A DNA stretch of 64,000 bases from positions 186,001 to 250,000 of the forward strand of contig NW_027478538.1 in the NCBI RefSeq assembly GCF_051014685.1, written 5' to 3'. Position numbers and translations under genes: made by a program. Positions 46,643 through 58,700 of the stretch are shown here, one piece after another; the first letter of the stretch is position 1, and each line of letters begins with the position of its first letter. Origin of the DNA: Ptiloglossa arizonensis. Its lineage: Eukaryota > Arthropoda > Insecta > Hymenoptera > Colletidae. The notes beneath the pieces were generated by a model. That model was not told the DNA's origin. It searched no databases and saw only the letters and a list, made by a program, of their open reading frames with translations.

Positions 46643-46878
46643 AAATTTTTGGTAAAATAAGTGACTAAAAAATAATTATTACAAATAAATAATTAGGTTT
46701 ACTTCCGATTCTGTGTAAATTATTATATACAGTAAATAGTATAAATAATACTCTTCCGGAGGCTAAAGAGATTAAATAATATATTAAATATATATTTAGA
46801 GTATTAGTGTATAATTTAGCTATAGCTCAAATGATTTATAATAGAAACTATAACTATTATAATCATTTAATCGAAACG
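46643..46878 (-). repeat. Right arm of spacer inverted repeat
   Basis: This is the reverse complement of 45141-45371, ending ATTTAATCGAAACG. It matches the left arm over about 230 bp, with scattered substitutions and small length changes such as TCAGAT/TCAAAT-type differences and a longer TATA run. The symmetry continues outward, because the satellite beyond this arm is in reverse orientation relative to the satellite left of 45141. Confidence 0.85.
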
Positions 46879-47421
46879 GAGAAACGGAGAAAACGGAGAA
46901 ACGGAGAAACGGAGAAACGGAGAAACGGAGAAACGAAGAAAGAAACGGAGAAACGAAGAAAGAAACGGAGAAACGAAGAAAGAAACGGAGAAACGAAGAA
47001 ATAAATGGAAAAACGAAGAAATAAACGGAGAAACGAAGAAAGGAGCGGAGAAACGAAGAAAGAAACGAAGAAACGAAGATAGAAACGGAGAAACGAAGAA
47101 TGAAACGGAGAAACGAAGAAATAAACGGAGAAATGAAGAAAGAAACGGAGAAACAAAGAAAGAAACCGAGAATCGAAGAAAGGAACGGAGAAACGAACAA
47201 AGAAACGGAGAAACGATGAAAGAAACGGAGAAACGAAGAAAGAAACGAAGAAACGAAGAAAGAAACGGGGAAACGAAGAAAGAAACGAATAAACGAAGAG
47301 AGATACGGAGAAACGAAGAAAGAAACGGAGAATCGGAGAAATAAATGGAGAAACGAAGAAATAAACCGAGAAACGGAGAAAGAAACGGAGAAACGAACAA
47401 AGAAACGGAGAAACCGTGAAA
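46871..47421 (-). repeat. 20-bp satellite in inverted (purine-rich) orientation
   Basis: The + strand here reads CGAAGAAAGAAACGGAGAAA, the reverse complement of the main monomer. It opens with a short run of 8-bp GGAGAAAC units (about 46878-46930) and continues as 20-bp units carrying familiar variants (AATAAATGGA, GAACAAAG). It is the only stretch in the window, together with the following 8-bp tract, where the satellite strand is reversed. Confidence 0.93.
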
Positions 47422-48038
47422 GGGAGAAACGGAGAAACGGAGAAACGGAGAAACGGAGAAACGGAGAAACGGAGAAACAGAGAAACGGAGAAACGGAGAA
47501 ACGGAGAAACGGAGAAACGGAGAGACGGAGAAACCGAGAAACCGAGAAACGGAGAAACGGAGAAACGGAGAAACCAAGAAACTGAGAAACGGAGAAACCG
47601 AGAATCGGAGAAACGGAGAAACGGAGAAACGGAGAAACGGAGAAACCGAGAAACGAAGAAACCGAGAAACGGTGAAACGGGGAAACCGAGAAACGGAGAA
47701 ACCGAGAAACGGAAAAACCGCGAAACGGAGAAACCGAGAAACGGAGAAACCGAGAAATGGAGAAACGGGGAAACCGAGAAACGGAGAAACAGAGAAACGG
47801 AGAAACCGAGAAACGGCGAAACGGTGAAACCGAGAAACGGAGAAACGGAGAAACGGAGAAACGGAGAAACGGAGAAACCGAGAAACGGAGAAACCGAGAC
47901 TCGGAGAAACAGAGAAACGGAGAAAAGAAGAAACCGAGAAACGGAGAAACGGAGAAACCGAGAAACGGAGAAACGGGGAAACCGAGAAACGGAGAAACGG
48001 AGAAACCGAGAAACGGAGACACCGAGAAACGGAGAAAC
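47422..48038 (-). repeat. 8-bp sub-monomer tract (GGAGAAAC)n
   Basis: About 77 head-to-tail copies of GGAGAAAC and close variants (CGAGAAAC is the commonest, then GAAGAAAC, GGTGAAAC and GGGGAAAC) run without any 12-bp half-unit. The unit is the reverse complement of the 8-bp half of the 20-bp monomer, so one half has expanded alone. The alternation of GGAGAAAC and CGAGAAAC suggests a 16-bp or longer intermediate unit in places. It ends abruptly at a palindromic switch back to the T/C orientation. Confidence 0.92.
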
Positions 48039-48052
48039 GTTTCTCCGTTTCT
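48025..48052. repeat. Palindromic orientation-switch junction
   Basis: The purine-rich satellite changes to pyrimidine-rich at a perfect 28-bp palindrome centred between 48038 and 48039; the core is GGAGAAACGTTTCTCC. There is no spacer, unlike the other switch at 45141-46878. This is the expected signature of a head-to-head satellite junction, from an inversion breakpoint or hairpin-type fusion, or else of an assembly join. Confidence 0.85.
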
Positions 48053-50160
48053 TTGTTCGTTTCTCCGTTTCTTTCTTCGTTTCTCCGTTTCTTTCTTCGT
48101 TTCCCCGTTTCTATCTTCGTTTCTCGGTTTCTTTCTTCGTTTCTCCGTTTCTTTCTTCGTTTCTCCGTTCCTTTCTTCGTTTCTCCGTTTCTTTCTTCGT
48201 TTCTCCGTTTCTTTGCTCGTTTCTCCGTTTCTTTCTTCGTGTCTTCGTTTCTTTCTTCGTTACTCTGTTTCGTTCTTCGTTTCTCCGTTTCTTTCTTCGT
48301 TTCTCCGTTTCTTTCTTCGCTTCTCCGTTTGTTTCTTCGTTTCTCCATTTATTTCTCCGTTTCTCCGTTTCTTTCTTCGTTACTCCCGTTCTTTCTTCGT
48401 TTCTCCGTTTCTTTATTCGTTTCTCCGTTTCTTTCTTCGTTTCTCCGTTTGTTCCTTCGTTTCTCTGTTTCTTTGTTCGTTTCTCCGTTTCTTTCTTCGT
48501 TTCTCCGTTTCTTTCTTCGTTTCTGCTTTCTTTCTTCGTTTCTCCATTTCTTTCTTCGTTTCTCCGCTTCCTTCTTCGTTTCTCCGTTTGATTGATCGTT
48601 TCTCCGTTTCTTTCTCCGTTTCGCGGTTTATTTCTTCGTTTCTCCATTTATTTCTCCGATTCTCCGTTTCTTTCTTCGTTTCTCCGTTTCTTTCTTCGTT
48701 TCTGCGTTTCTTTCTTCGTCTCTCCGTTTCTTTGTTCGTTTCTCCGTTTCTTTCTGCGTTTCATCGTTTCTTTGTTCGTTTCACCGTTTCTTTCTTCGTT
48801 TCTCCGTTTATTTCTTCGTTTCTCCATTTATTTCTCCGTTTCTCGGTTTCTTTCTTCGTATCTCCGTTTCTTTCTACGTTTCTCCGTTTCTTTCTTCGTT
48901 TCTCCGTTTCTTTCTTCGTTTCTCCGTTTCTTTCTTCGTTTCTCCGTTTCTTTCTTCGTTTCTCCGTTTCTTTCTTCGTTTCTCTGTTTATTTCTTCGTT
49001 TCTCCATTTATTTCTCCGTTTCTCCGTTTCTTCCTTCGTTTCTCCGTTTCTTTGTGCGTTTCTCCGTTTCTTTGTTCGTTTCTCCGTTTCTTTCTTCGTT
49101 TCTCCGTTTCTTTGTTCGTTTCTCCGTTTCTTTGTTCGTTTCTCTGTTTCTTTCTTCGTTTCTCCGTTTCTTTCTTCGTTTCTCCGTTTCTTTCTTCGTT
49201 TCTCCGTTTCTATCTTCGTTTCTCGGTTTCTTTCTTCGTTTCTCCGTTTCTTTCTTCGTTTCTCCGTTTCTTTCTTCGTTTCTCCGTTTCTTTCTTCGTT
49301 TCTCCGTTTCTTTCTTCGTTTCTCCGTTTCTTTCTTCGTTTCTCCGTTTCTTTCTTCGTTTCTCCGTTTCTTTGCTCGTTTCTCCGTTTCTTTCTTCGTT
49401 TCTCCGTTTCTTTCTTCGCTTCTCCGTTTGTTTCTTCGTTTCTCCATTCATTTCTCCGTTTCTCCGTTTCTTTCTTCGTTACTCCGGTTCTTTCTTCGTT
49501 TCTCCGTTTCTTTATTCGTTTCTCCGTTTCTTTCTTCGTTTCTCCGTTTCTTCCTTCGTTTCTCTGTTTCTTTGTTCGTTTCTCCGTTTCTTTCTTCGTT
49601 TCTCCGTTTCTTTCTTCGTTTCTGCTTTCTTTCTTCGTTTCTCCGTTTCTTTCTTCGTTTCTCCGCTTCCTTCTTCGTTTCTCCGTTTCTTTTTTCGTTT
49701 CTCCGTTTCTTTTTCCGTTTCTCGGTTTATTTCTTCGTTTCTCCATTTATTTCTCCGTTTCTTTCTTCGTTTCACCGTTTCTTTCTTCGTTTCTCCGTTT
49801 ATTTCTTCGTTTCTCAATTTATTTCTTCGTTTCTCCTTTTATTTCTCCGTTCCTCCGTTTCTTTCATCGGGTCTGCGTTTCTTTCTTCGTTTCTCCGTTT
49901 CTTTTTTCGTTTCTCCGTTTCTTTTTCCGTTTCTCGGTTTATTTCTTCGTTTCTCCATTTATTTCTCCGTTTCTTTCTTCGTTTCACCGTTTCTTTCTTC
50001 GTTTCTCCGTTTCTTTCTTCATTTCTCCGTTTCTTTCATCGTTTCTCCGTTTCTTTCTTCGTGTCTCCGTTTCTTTCTTCGTTTCTCCGTTTCTTTCTTC
50101 GTTTCTCCGTTTATTTCTTCGTTTCTCCATTTATTTCTCCGTTTCTCGGTTTCTTTCTTC

Positions 50161-51200
50161 GTATCTCCGTTTCTTTCTACGTTTCTCCGTTTCTTTCTTC
50201 GTTTCTCCGTTTCTTTCTTCGTTTCTCCGTTTCTTTCTTCGTTTCTCCGTTTCTTTCTTCGTTTCTCCGTTTATTTCTTCGTTTCTCCATTTATTTCTCC
50301 GTTTCTCGGTTTCTTTCTTCGTATCTGCGTTTCTTTCTACGTTTCTCCGTTTCTTTCTTCGTTTCTCCGTTTCTTTGTTCGTTTCTCCGTTCCTTTCTTC
50401 GTTTCTTCATTTCTTTCTTCGTTTCTCCGTTTATTTCTTCGTTTCTTCGTTTCTTCGTTTCTTTCTTCGTTTCTTCATTTCTTTCTTCGTTTCTCCGTTT
50501 CTTTCTTCGTTTCTCCGTTTCTTTCTTCGTTTCTCCGTTTCATTCTTCGTAACTCCGTTTCTTTCTAGGTTTCTCCGTTTCTTTCTTCGATTCTCCGTTT
50601 CGTTCTTCGTTTCTCCGCTTCCTTGTTCGTTTCTCCGTTTATTTCTACGTTTCTCCATTTATATCTCCGTTTCATTCTTCGTATCTCCGTTTCTTTCTAC
50701 GTTTCTCCGTTTCTTTCTTCGTTTCTCCGTTTCTTTCTTCGTTTCTCCGTTTCTTTCTTCGTTTCTCCGTTTCTTTCTTCGTTTCTCCGTTTATTTCTTC
50801 GTTTCTCCATTTATTTCTCCGTTTCTCGGTTTCTTTCTTCGTATCTCCGTTTCTTTCTACGTTTCTCCGTTTCTTTCTTCGTTTCTCCGTTTCTTTGTTC
50901 GTTTCTCCGTTCCTTTCTTCGTTTCTTCATTTCTTTCTTCGTTTCTCCGTTTATTTCTTCGTTTCTTCGTTTCTTCGTTTCTTTCTTCGTTTCTTCATTT
51001 CTTTCTTCGTTTCTCCGTTTCTTTCTTCGTTTCTCCGTTTCTTTCTTCGTTTCTCCGTTTCATTCTTCGTAACTCCGTTTCTTTCTAGGTTTCTCCGTTT
51101 CTTTCTTCGATTCTCCGTTTCGTTCTTCGTTTCTCCGCTTCCTTGTTCGTTTCTCCGTTTATTTCTACGTTTCTCCATTTATATCTCCGTTTCATTCTTC
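50161..51200 (+). repeat. 520-bp tandem duplication (26 monomers)
   Basis: 50161-50680 and 50681-51200 are adjacent copies at an offset of exactly 520 bp, or 26 monomers. Both carry GTATCTCCG, GTTCCTTTCTTCG, the repeated TTCTTCG triplet and the CGTAACTCCG...TAGG marker. The exact multiple of 20 keeps the register, as expected for unequal exchange between aligned monomers. Confidence 0.7.
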
Positions 51201-54200
51201 GTTTCTCCGTTTCTTTCTTCGTTTCTCCGTTTCTTTCTTCGTTTCTCTGTTTATTTCTTCGTTTCTCCATTTATTTCTCCGTTTCTCGGTTTCTTTCTTC
51301 GTTTCTCCGTTTCTTTGTTCGTTTCTCCGTTTCTTTCTTCGTTTCTTCATTTCTTTCTTCGTTTCTCCGTTTATTTCTTCGTTTCTTCGTTTCTTTCTTC
51401 GTTTCTTCATTTCTTTCTTCGTTTCTCCGTTTCTTTCTTCGTTTCTCCGTTTCTTCCTTCGTTTCTCCGTTTCTTTGTGCGTTTCTCCGTTTCTTTGTTC
51501 GTTTCTCCGTTTCTTTCTTCGTTTCTCCGTTTCTTTGTTCGTTTCTCCGTTTCTTTGTTCGTTTCTCTGTTTCTTTCTTCGTTTCTCCGTTTCTTTCTTC
51601 GTTTCTCCGTTTCTTTCTTTGCTTCTCCGTTTGTTTCTTCGTTTCTCCATTTATTTCTCCGTTTCTCCGTTTCTTTCTTCGTTACTCCGGTTCTTTCTTC
51701 GTTTCTCCGTTTGTTTCTTCGTTTCTCCATTTATTTCTCCGTTTCTCCGTTTCTTTCTTCGTTACTCCGGTTCTTTCTTCGTTTCTCCGTTTCTTTATTC
51801 GTTTCTCCGTTTCTTTCTTCGTTTCTCCGTTTGTTCCTTCGTTTCTCTGTTTCTTTGTTCGTTTCTCCGTTTCTTTCTTCGTTTCTCCGTTTCTTTCTTC
51901 GTTTCTGCTTTCTTTCTTCGTTTCTCCGTTTCTTTCTTCGTTTCTCCGCTTCCTTCTTCGTTTCTCCGTTTGATTGATCGTTTCTCCGTTTCTTTCTCCG
52001 TTTCGCGGTTTATTTCTTCGTTTCTCCATTTATTTCTCCGATTCTCCGTTTCTTTCTTCGTTTCTCCGTTTCTTTCTTCGTTTCTGCGTTTCTTTCTTCG
52101 TCTCTCCGTTTCTTTGTTCGTTTCTCCGTTTCTTTCTGCGTTTCATCGTTTCTTTGTTCGTTTCACCGTTTCTTTCTTCGTTTCTCCGTTTATTTCTTCG
52201 TTTCTCCATTTATTTCTTCGTTTCTCCTTTTATTTCTCCATTCCTCCGTTTCTTTCATCGGGTCTGCGTTTCTTTCTTCGTTTCTCCGTTTCTTTGTTCG
52301 TTTCTCCGTTTCTCCGTTTCTTTTTCCGTTTCTCGGTTTATTTCTTCGTTTCTCCATTCATTTCTCCGTTTCTTTCTTCGTTTCTCCGTTTCTGTCTTCG
52401 TTTCTCCGTTTCTTTCTTCATTTCTCCGTTTCCTTCTTCGTTTCTCCGTTTCTTTTTTCGTTTCTCCGTTTCTTTTTCCGTTTCTCGGTTTATTTCTTCG
52501 TTTCTCCATTTATTTCTCCGTTTCTTTCTTCGTTTCACCGTTTCTTTCTTCGTTTCTCCGTTTCTTTCTTCATTTCTCCGTTTCTTTCATCGTTTCTCCG
52601 TTTCTTTCATCGTGTCTCCGTTTCTTTCTTCGTTTCTCCGTTTCTTTCTTCGTTTCTCCGTTTATTTCTTCGTTTCTCCATTTATTTCTCCGTTTCTCGG
52701 TTTCTTTCTTCGTATCTCCGTTTCTTTCTACGTTTCTCCGTTTCTTTCTTCGTTTCTCCGTTTCTTTCTTCGTTTCTCCGTTTCTTTCTTCGTTTCTCCG
52801 TTTCTTTCTTCGTTTCTCCGTTTCTTTCTTCGTTTCTCTGTTTATTTCTTCGTTTCTCCATTTATTTCTCCGTTTCTCGGTTTCTTTCTTCGTTTCTCCG
52901 TTTCTTTGTTCGTTTCTCCGTTTCTTTCTTCGTTTCTTCATTTCTTTCTTCGTTTCTCCGTTTCTTTCTTCGTTTCTCCGTTTCTTCCTTCGTTTCTCCG
53001 TTTCTTTGTGCGTTTCTCCGTTTCTTTGTTCGTTTCTCCGTTTCTTTCTTCGTTTCTCCGTTTCTTTGTTCGTTTCTCCGTTTCTTTGTTCGTTTCTCTG
53101 TTTCTTTCTTCGTTTCTCCGTTTCTTTCTTCGTTTCTCCGTTTCTTTCTTCGTTTCTCCGTTTCTATCTTCGTTTCTCGGTTTCTTTCTTCGTTTCTCCG
53201 TTTCTTTCTTCGTTTCTCCGTTTCTTTCTTCGTTTCTCCGTTTCTTTCTTCGTTTCTCCGTTTCTTTGCTCGTTTCTCCGTTTCTTTCTTCGTGTCTTCG
53301 TTTCTTTCTTCGTTACTCTGTTTCGTTCTTCGTTTCTCCGTTTCTTTCTTCGTTTCTCCGTTTCTTTCTTCGCTTCTCCGTTTGTTTCTTCGTTTCTCCA
53401 TTTATTTCTCCGTTTCTCCGTTTCTTTCTTCGTTACTCCGGTTCTTTCTTCGTTTCTCCGTTTCTTTATTCGTTTCTCCGTTTCTTTCTTCGTTTCTCCG
53501 TTTCTTCCTTCGTTTCTCTGTTTCTTTGTTCGTTTCTCCGTTTCTTTCTTCGTTTCTCCGTTTCTTTCTTCGTTTCTGCTTTCTTTCCTCGTTTCTCCGT
53601 TTCTTTCTTCGTTTCTCCGCTTCCTTCTTCGTTTCTCCGTTTCTTTTTTCGTTTCTCCGTTTCTTTTTCCGTTTCTCGGTTTATTTCTTCGTTTCTCCAT
53701 TTATTTCTCCGTTTCTTTCTTCGTTTCACCGTTTCTTTCTTCGTTTCTCCGTTTATTTCTTCGTTTCTCCATTTATTTCTTCGTTTCTCCTTTTATTTCT
53801 CCGTTCCTCCGTTTCTTTCATCGGGTCTGCGTTTCTTTCTTCGCTTCTCCGTTTCTTTGTTCGTTTCTCCGTTTCTTTTTCCGTTTCTCGGTTTATTTCT
53901 TCGTTTCTCCATTCATTTCTCCGTTTCTTTCTTCGTTTCTCCGTTTCTGTCTTCGTTTCTCCGTTTCTTTCTTCATTTCTCCGTTTCCTTCTTCGTTTCT
54001 CCGTTTCTTTTTTCGTTTCTCCGTTTCTTTTTCCGTTTCTCGGTTTATTTCTTCGTTTCTCCATTTATTTCTCCGTTTCTTCCTTCGTTTCACCGTTTCT
54101 TTCTTCGTTTCTCCGTTTCTTTCTTCATTTCTCCGTTTCTTTCATCGTTTCTCCGTTTCTTTCTTCGTGTCTCCGTTTCTTTCTTCGTTTCTCCGTTTCT

Positions 54201-55754
54201 TTCTTCGTTTCTCCGTTTATTTCTTCGTTTCTCCATTTATTTCTCCGTTTCTCGGTTTCTTTCTTCGTATCTCCGTTTCTTTCTACGTTTCTCCGTTTCT
54301 TTCTTCGTTTCTCCGTTTCTTTCTTCGTTTCTCCGTTTCTTTCTTCGTTTCTCCGTTTCTTTCTTCGTTTCTCCGTTTATTTCTTCGTTTCTCCATTTAT
54401 TTCTCCGTTTCTCGGTTTCTTTCTTCGTATCTCCGTTTCTTTCTACGTTTCTCCGTTTCTTTCTTCGTTTCTCCCGTTTCTTTGTTCGTTTCTCCGTTTC
54501 TTTCTTCGTTTCTTCATTTCTTTCTTCGTTTCTCCGTTTATTTCTTCGTTTCTTCGTTTCTTTCTTCGTTTCTTCATTTCTTTCTTCGTTTCTCCGTTTC
54601 TTTCTTCGTTTCTCCGTTTCTTTCTTCGTTTCTCCGTTTCATTCTTCGTAACTCCGTTTCTTTCTAGGTTTCTCCGTTTCTTTCTTCGATTCTCCGTTTC
54701 GTTCTTCGTTTCTCCGCTTCCTTGTTCGTTTCTCCGTTTATTTCTACGTTTCTCCATTTATATCTCCGTTTCATTCTTCGTTTCTCCGTTTCTTTCTTCT
54801 TCGTTTCTCCGTTTCTTTCTTCGTTTCTCCGTTTATTTCTTCGTTTCTCCATTTATTTCTTCGTTTCTCCTTTTATTTCTCCGTTCCTCCGTTTCTTTCT
54901 TCGGGTCTGCGTTTCTTTCTTCGTTTCTCCGTTTCTTTGTTCGTTTCTCCGTTTCTTTCTTCGTTTCTCCGTTTCTTTCTTCATTTCTCCGTTTCTTTCA
55001 TCGTTTCTCCGTTTCTTTCTTCGTGTCTCCGTTTCTTTCTTCGTTTCTCCGTTTCTTTCGCGTTTCTCCGTTTATTTCTTCGTTTCTCCATTTATTTCTC
55101 CGTTTCTCGGTTTCTTTCTTCGTATCTCCGTTTCTTTCTACGTTTCTCCGTTTCTTTCTTCGTTTCTCCGTTTCTCCGTTTCTTTCTTCGTTTCTCCGTT
55201 TCTTTCTTCGTTTCTCCGTTTCTTTCTTCGTTTCTCTGTTTATTTCTTCGTTTCTCCATTTATTTCTCCGTTTCTCGGTTTCTTTCTTCGTTTCTCCGTT
55301 TCTTTGTTCGTTTCTCCGTTTCTTTCTTCGTTTCTTCATTTCTTTCTTCGTTTCTCCGTTTATTTCTTCGTTTCTTCGTTTCTTTCTTCGTTTCTTCATT
55401 TCTTTCTTCGTTTCTCCGTTTCTTTCTTCGTTTCTCCGTTTCTTCCTTCGTTTCTCCGTTTCTTTGTGCGTTTCTCCGTTTCTTTGTTCGTTTCTCCGTT
55501 TCTTTCTTCGTTTCTCCGTTTCTTTCTTCGTTTCTCCGTTTCTTTCTTCGTTTCTCTGTTTATTTCTTCGTTTCTCCATTTATTTCTCCGTTTCTCGGTT
55601 TCTTTCTTCGTTTCTCCGTTTCTTTGTTCGTTTCTCCGTTTCTTTCTTCGTTTCTTCATTTCTTTCTTCGTTTCTCCGTTTATTTCTTCGTTTCTTCGTT
55701 TCTTTCTTCGTTTCTTCATTTCTTTCTTCGTTTCTCCGTTTCTTTCTTCGTTTC

Positions 55755-58700
55755 TCCGTTTCTTTCTTCGTTTCTCCGTTTCATTCTTCGTAACTCCGTT
55801 TCTTTCTAGGTTTCTCCGTTTCTTTCTTCGATTCTCCGTTTCGTTCTTCGTTTCTCCGCTTCCTTGTTCGTTTCTCCGTTTATTTCTACGTTTCTCCATT
55901 TATATCTCCGTTTCATTCTTCGTTTCTCCGTTTCTTTCTTCGTTTCTCCGTTTCTTTCTTCGTTTCTCCGTTTCCTTCTTCGTTTCTGCGTTTTTTTCTT
56001 CGTTTCTCCGTTTCTTTCTTCGTTTCTCCGTTTCTTTCTTCGTTTCTCCGTTTCTTTCTTCGTTTCTCCGTTTATTTCTTCGTTTCTCCTTTTATTTCTC
56101 CGTTCCTCCGTTTCTTTCTTCGGGTCTGCGTTTCTTTCTTCGTTTCTCCGTTTCTTTGTTCGTTTCTCCGTTTCTTTTTCCGTTTCTCGGTTTATTTCTT
56201 CGTTTCTCCATTCATTTCTCCGTTTCTTTCTTCGTTTCTCCGTTTCTTTCTTCGTTTCTCTGTTTCTTTCTTCATTTCTCCGTTTCTTTCATCGTTTCTC
56301 CGTTTCTTTCTTCGTGTCTCCGTTTCTTTCTTCATTTCTCGGTTTCTTTCTTCGTTTCTCCGTTTCTTTCTTCGTTTCTCCGTTTCTTTCTTCGTTTCTC
56401 CGTTTATTTCTTCGTTTCTCCATTTCTTTCTCCGTTTCTCCGTTTATTTCTCCGTTTCTCGGTACCTATCTTCGTTACTCCGGTTCTTTCGTCGTTTCTC
56501 GGTTTCTTTCTTCGTTTCTCCGATTCTTTCTTCGTTTCTCCGTTTCTTTCTTCGTTTCTCCGTTTATTTCTTCGTTTCTCCTTTTATTTCTCCGTTCCTC
56601 CGTTTCTTTCTTCGGGTCTGCGTTTCTTTCTTCGTTTCTCCGTTTCTTTGTTCGTTTCTCCGTTTCTTTTTCCGTTTCTCGGTTTATTTCTTCGTTTCTC
56701 CATTCATTTCTCCGTTTCTTTCTTCGTTTCTCCGTTTCTTTCTTCGTTTCTCTGTTTCTTTCTTCATTTCTCCGTTTCTTTCATCGTTTCTCCGTTTCTT
56801 TCTTCGTGTCTCCGTTTCTTTCTTCATTTCTCGGTTTCTTTCTTCGTTTCTCCGTTTCTTTCTTCGTTTCTCCGTTTCTTTCTTCGTTTCTCCGTTTATT
56901 TCTTCGTTTCTCCTTTTATTTCTCCGTTCCTCCGTTTCTTTCTTCGGGTCTGCGTTTCTTTCTTCGTTTCTCCGTTTCTTTGTTCGTTTCTCCGTTTCTT
57001 TCTTCGTTTCTCCGATTCTTTCTTCGTTTCTCTGTTTCTTTCTACGTTTCTCCGTTTCTTTCTTCGTTTCTCCGTTTCTTTCTTCGTTTCTCCGTTTCTT
57101 TCTTCGTTTCTCCGTTTCTTTCTTCGTTTCTCCGTTTCTTTCTTCGTTTCTCCGTTTATTTCTTCGTTTCTCCATTTCTTTCTCCGTTTCTCCGTTTATT
57201 TCTCCGTTTCTCGGTACCTATCTTCGTTACTCCGGTTCTTTCGTCGTTTCTCGGTTTCTTTCTTCGTTTCTCCGATTCTTTCTTCGTTTCTCCGTTTCTT
57301 CCTTCGTTTCTCCGTTTCTTTCTTCGTTTCTCTGTTTATTTCTTCGTTTCTCCATTTATTTCTCCGTTTCTCGGTTTCTTTCTTCGTTTCTCCGTTTCTT
57401 TGTTCGTTTCTCCGTTTCTTTCTTCGTTTCTTCATTTCTTTCTTCGTTTCTCCGTTTATTTCTTCGTTTCTTTCTTCGTTTCTTCATTTCATTCTTCGTT
57501 TCTCCGTTTCTTTCTTCGTTTCTCCGTTTCATTCTTCGTTTCTCCGTTTATTTCTACGTTTCTCCATTTATTTCTCCGTTTCTTTCTTCGTTTCTCCGTT
57601 TCTTTGTTCGTTTCTCCGTTTCTTTCTTCGTTTCTCCGTTTCTTTCTTCGTTTCTCCGTTTCTTTCTTCGTTTCTGCGTTTCTTTCTTCGTTTCTTCGTT
57701 TCTTTGTTCGTTTCTCCGTTTCTTTCTTCGTTTCTGCGTTTCTTTCTTCGTTTCTCCGTTTCTTTCTTCGTTTCTCCGTTTCTTTCTTCGTTTCTCCGTT
57801 TCTTTCTTCGTTTCCCCGTTTCTTTCTTCGTTTCTCCGCTTATTTCTTCGTTTCTCCGTTTGTTTCTTCGTTTCTCCTTATAATTTCTCCGTTCCTCCGT
57901 TTCTTTCTTCGGGTCTGCGTTTCTTTCTTCGTTTCTCCGTTTCTTTCTTCGTTTCTCCGTTTCTTTCTTCGTTTCTCCGTTTGTTTCTTCGTTTCTCCAT
58001 TCATTTCTCCGTTTCTTTCTTCGTTTCTCCGTTTCTTTCTTCGTTTCTGCGTTTCTTTCTTAGATTCTCCGTTTCTTTCTTCGTTTCTCCGTTTCTTTGT
58101 TCGTTTCTCCGTTTCTTTTTCCGTTTCTCGGTTTATTTCTTCGTTTCTCCATTTATTTCTCCGATTTTCCGTTTCTTTCTTCGTTTCTCCGTTTCTTTCT
58201 TCATTTCTCCGTTTATTTCTTCGTTTCTTTCTTCGTTTCTTCATTTCTTCCTTCGTTTCTCCGTTTCTTTCTTCGTGTCTCCGTTTCTTTCTTCGTTTCT
58301 CCGTTTCTTTCTTCGTTTCTCCGTTTCTTTCTTCGTTTCTCCGTTTCTTTCTTCGTTTCTCCGTTTCTTTCTTCGTTTCTCCGTTTCTTTCTTCGTTTCT
58401 CCGTTTCTTTCTTCGTTTCTCCGTTTCTTTCTTCGTTTCTACGTTTATTTCTTCGTTTCTCCATTTATTTCTCCGTTTCTCGGTTTCTTTGTTCGTTTCT
58501 CCGTTTCTTTGTTCGTTTCTCCGTTTCTTTCTTCGTTTCTTCATTTCTTTCTTCGTTTCTCCGTTTATTTCTTCGTTTCTCCATTTATTTCTCCGTTTCT
58601 CGGCTTCTTTCTTCGCTTCTCCGTTTCTTTCTTCGTTTCTCCGTTTCTTTCTTCGTTTCTCCGTTTCTTTGTTCGTTTCTCCGTTTCTTTCTGCGTTTCA

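Noticed and set aside
45141..46878. Ordinary DNA transposon or MITE with terminal inverted repeats
   Set aside because: No transposase is present, and I see no clear target duplication. The mirror symmetry continues into the satellite, which a simple insertion would not cause. It is kept as an inverted-repeat spacer.
47416..48591. A 391-codon frame through the purine tract and into the T/C satellite
   Set aside because: It is repeat translation on both sides of the palindromic junction, with no independent coding evidence.
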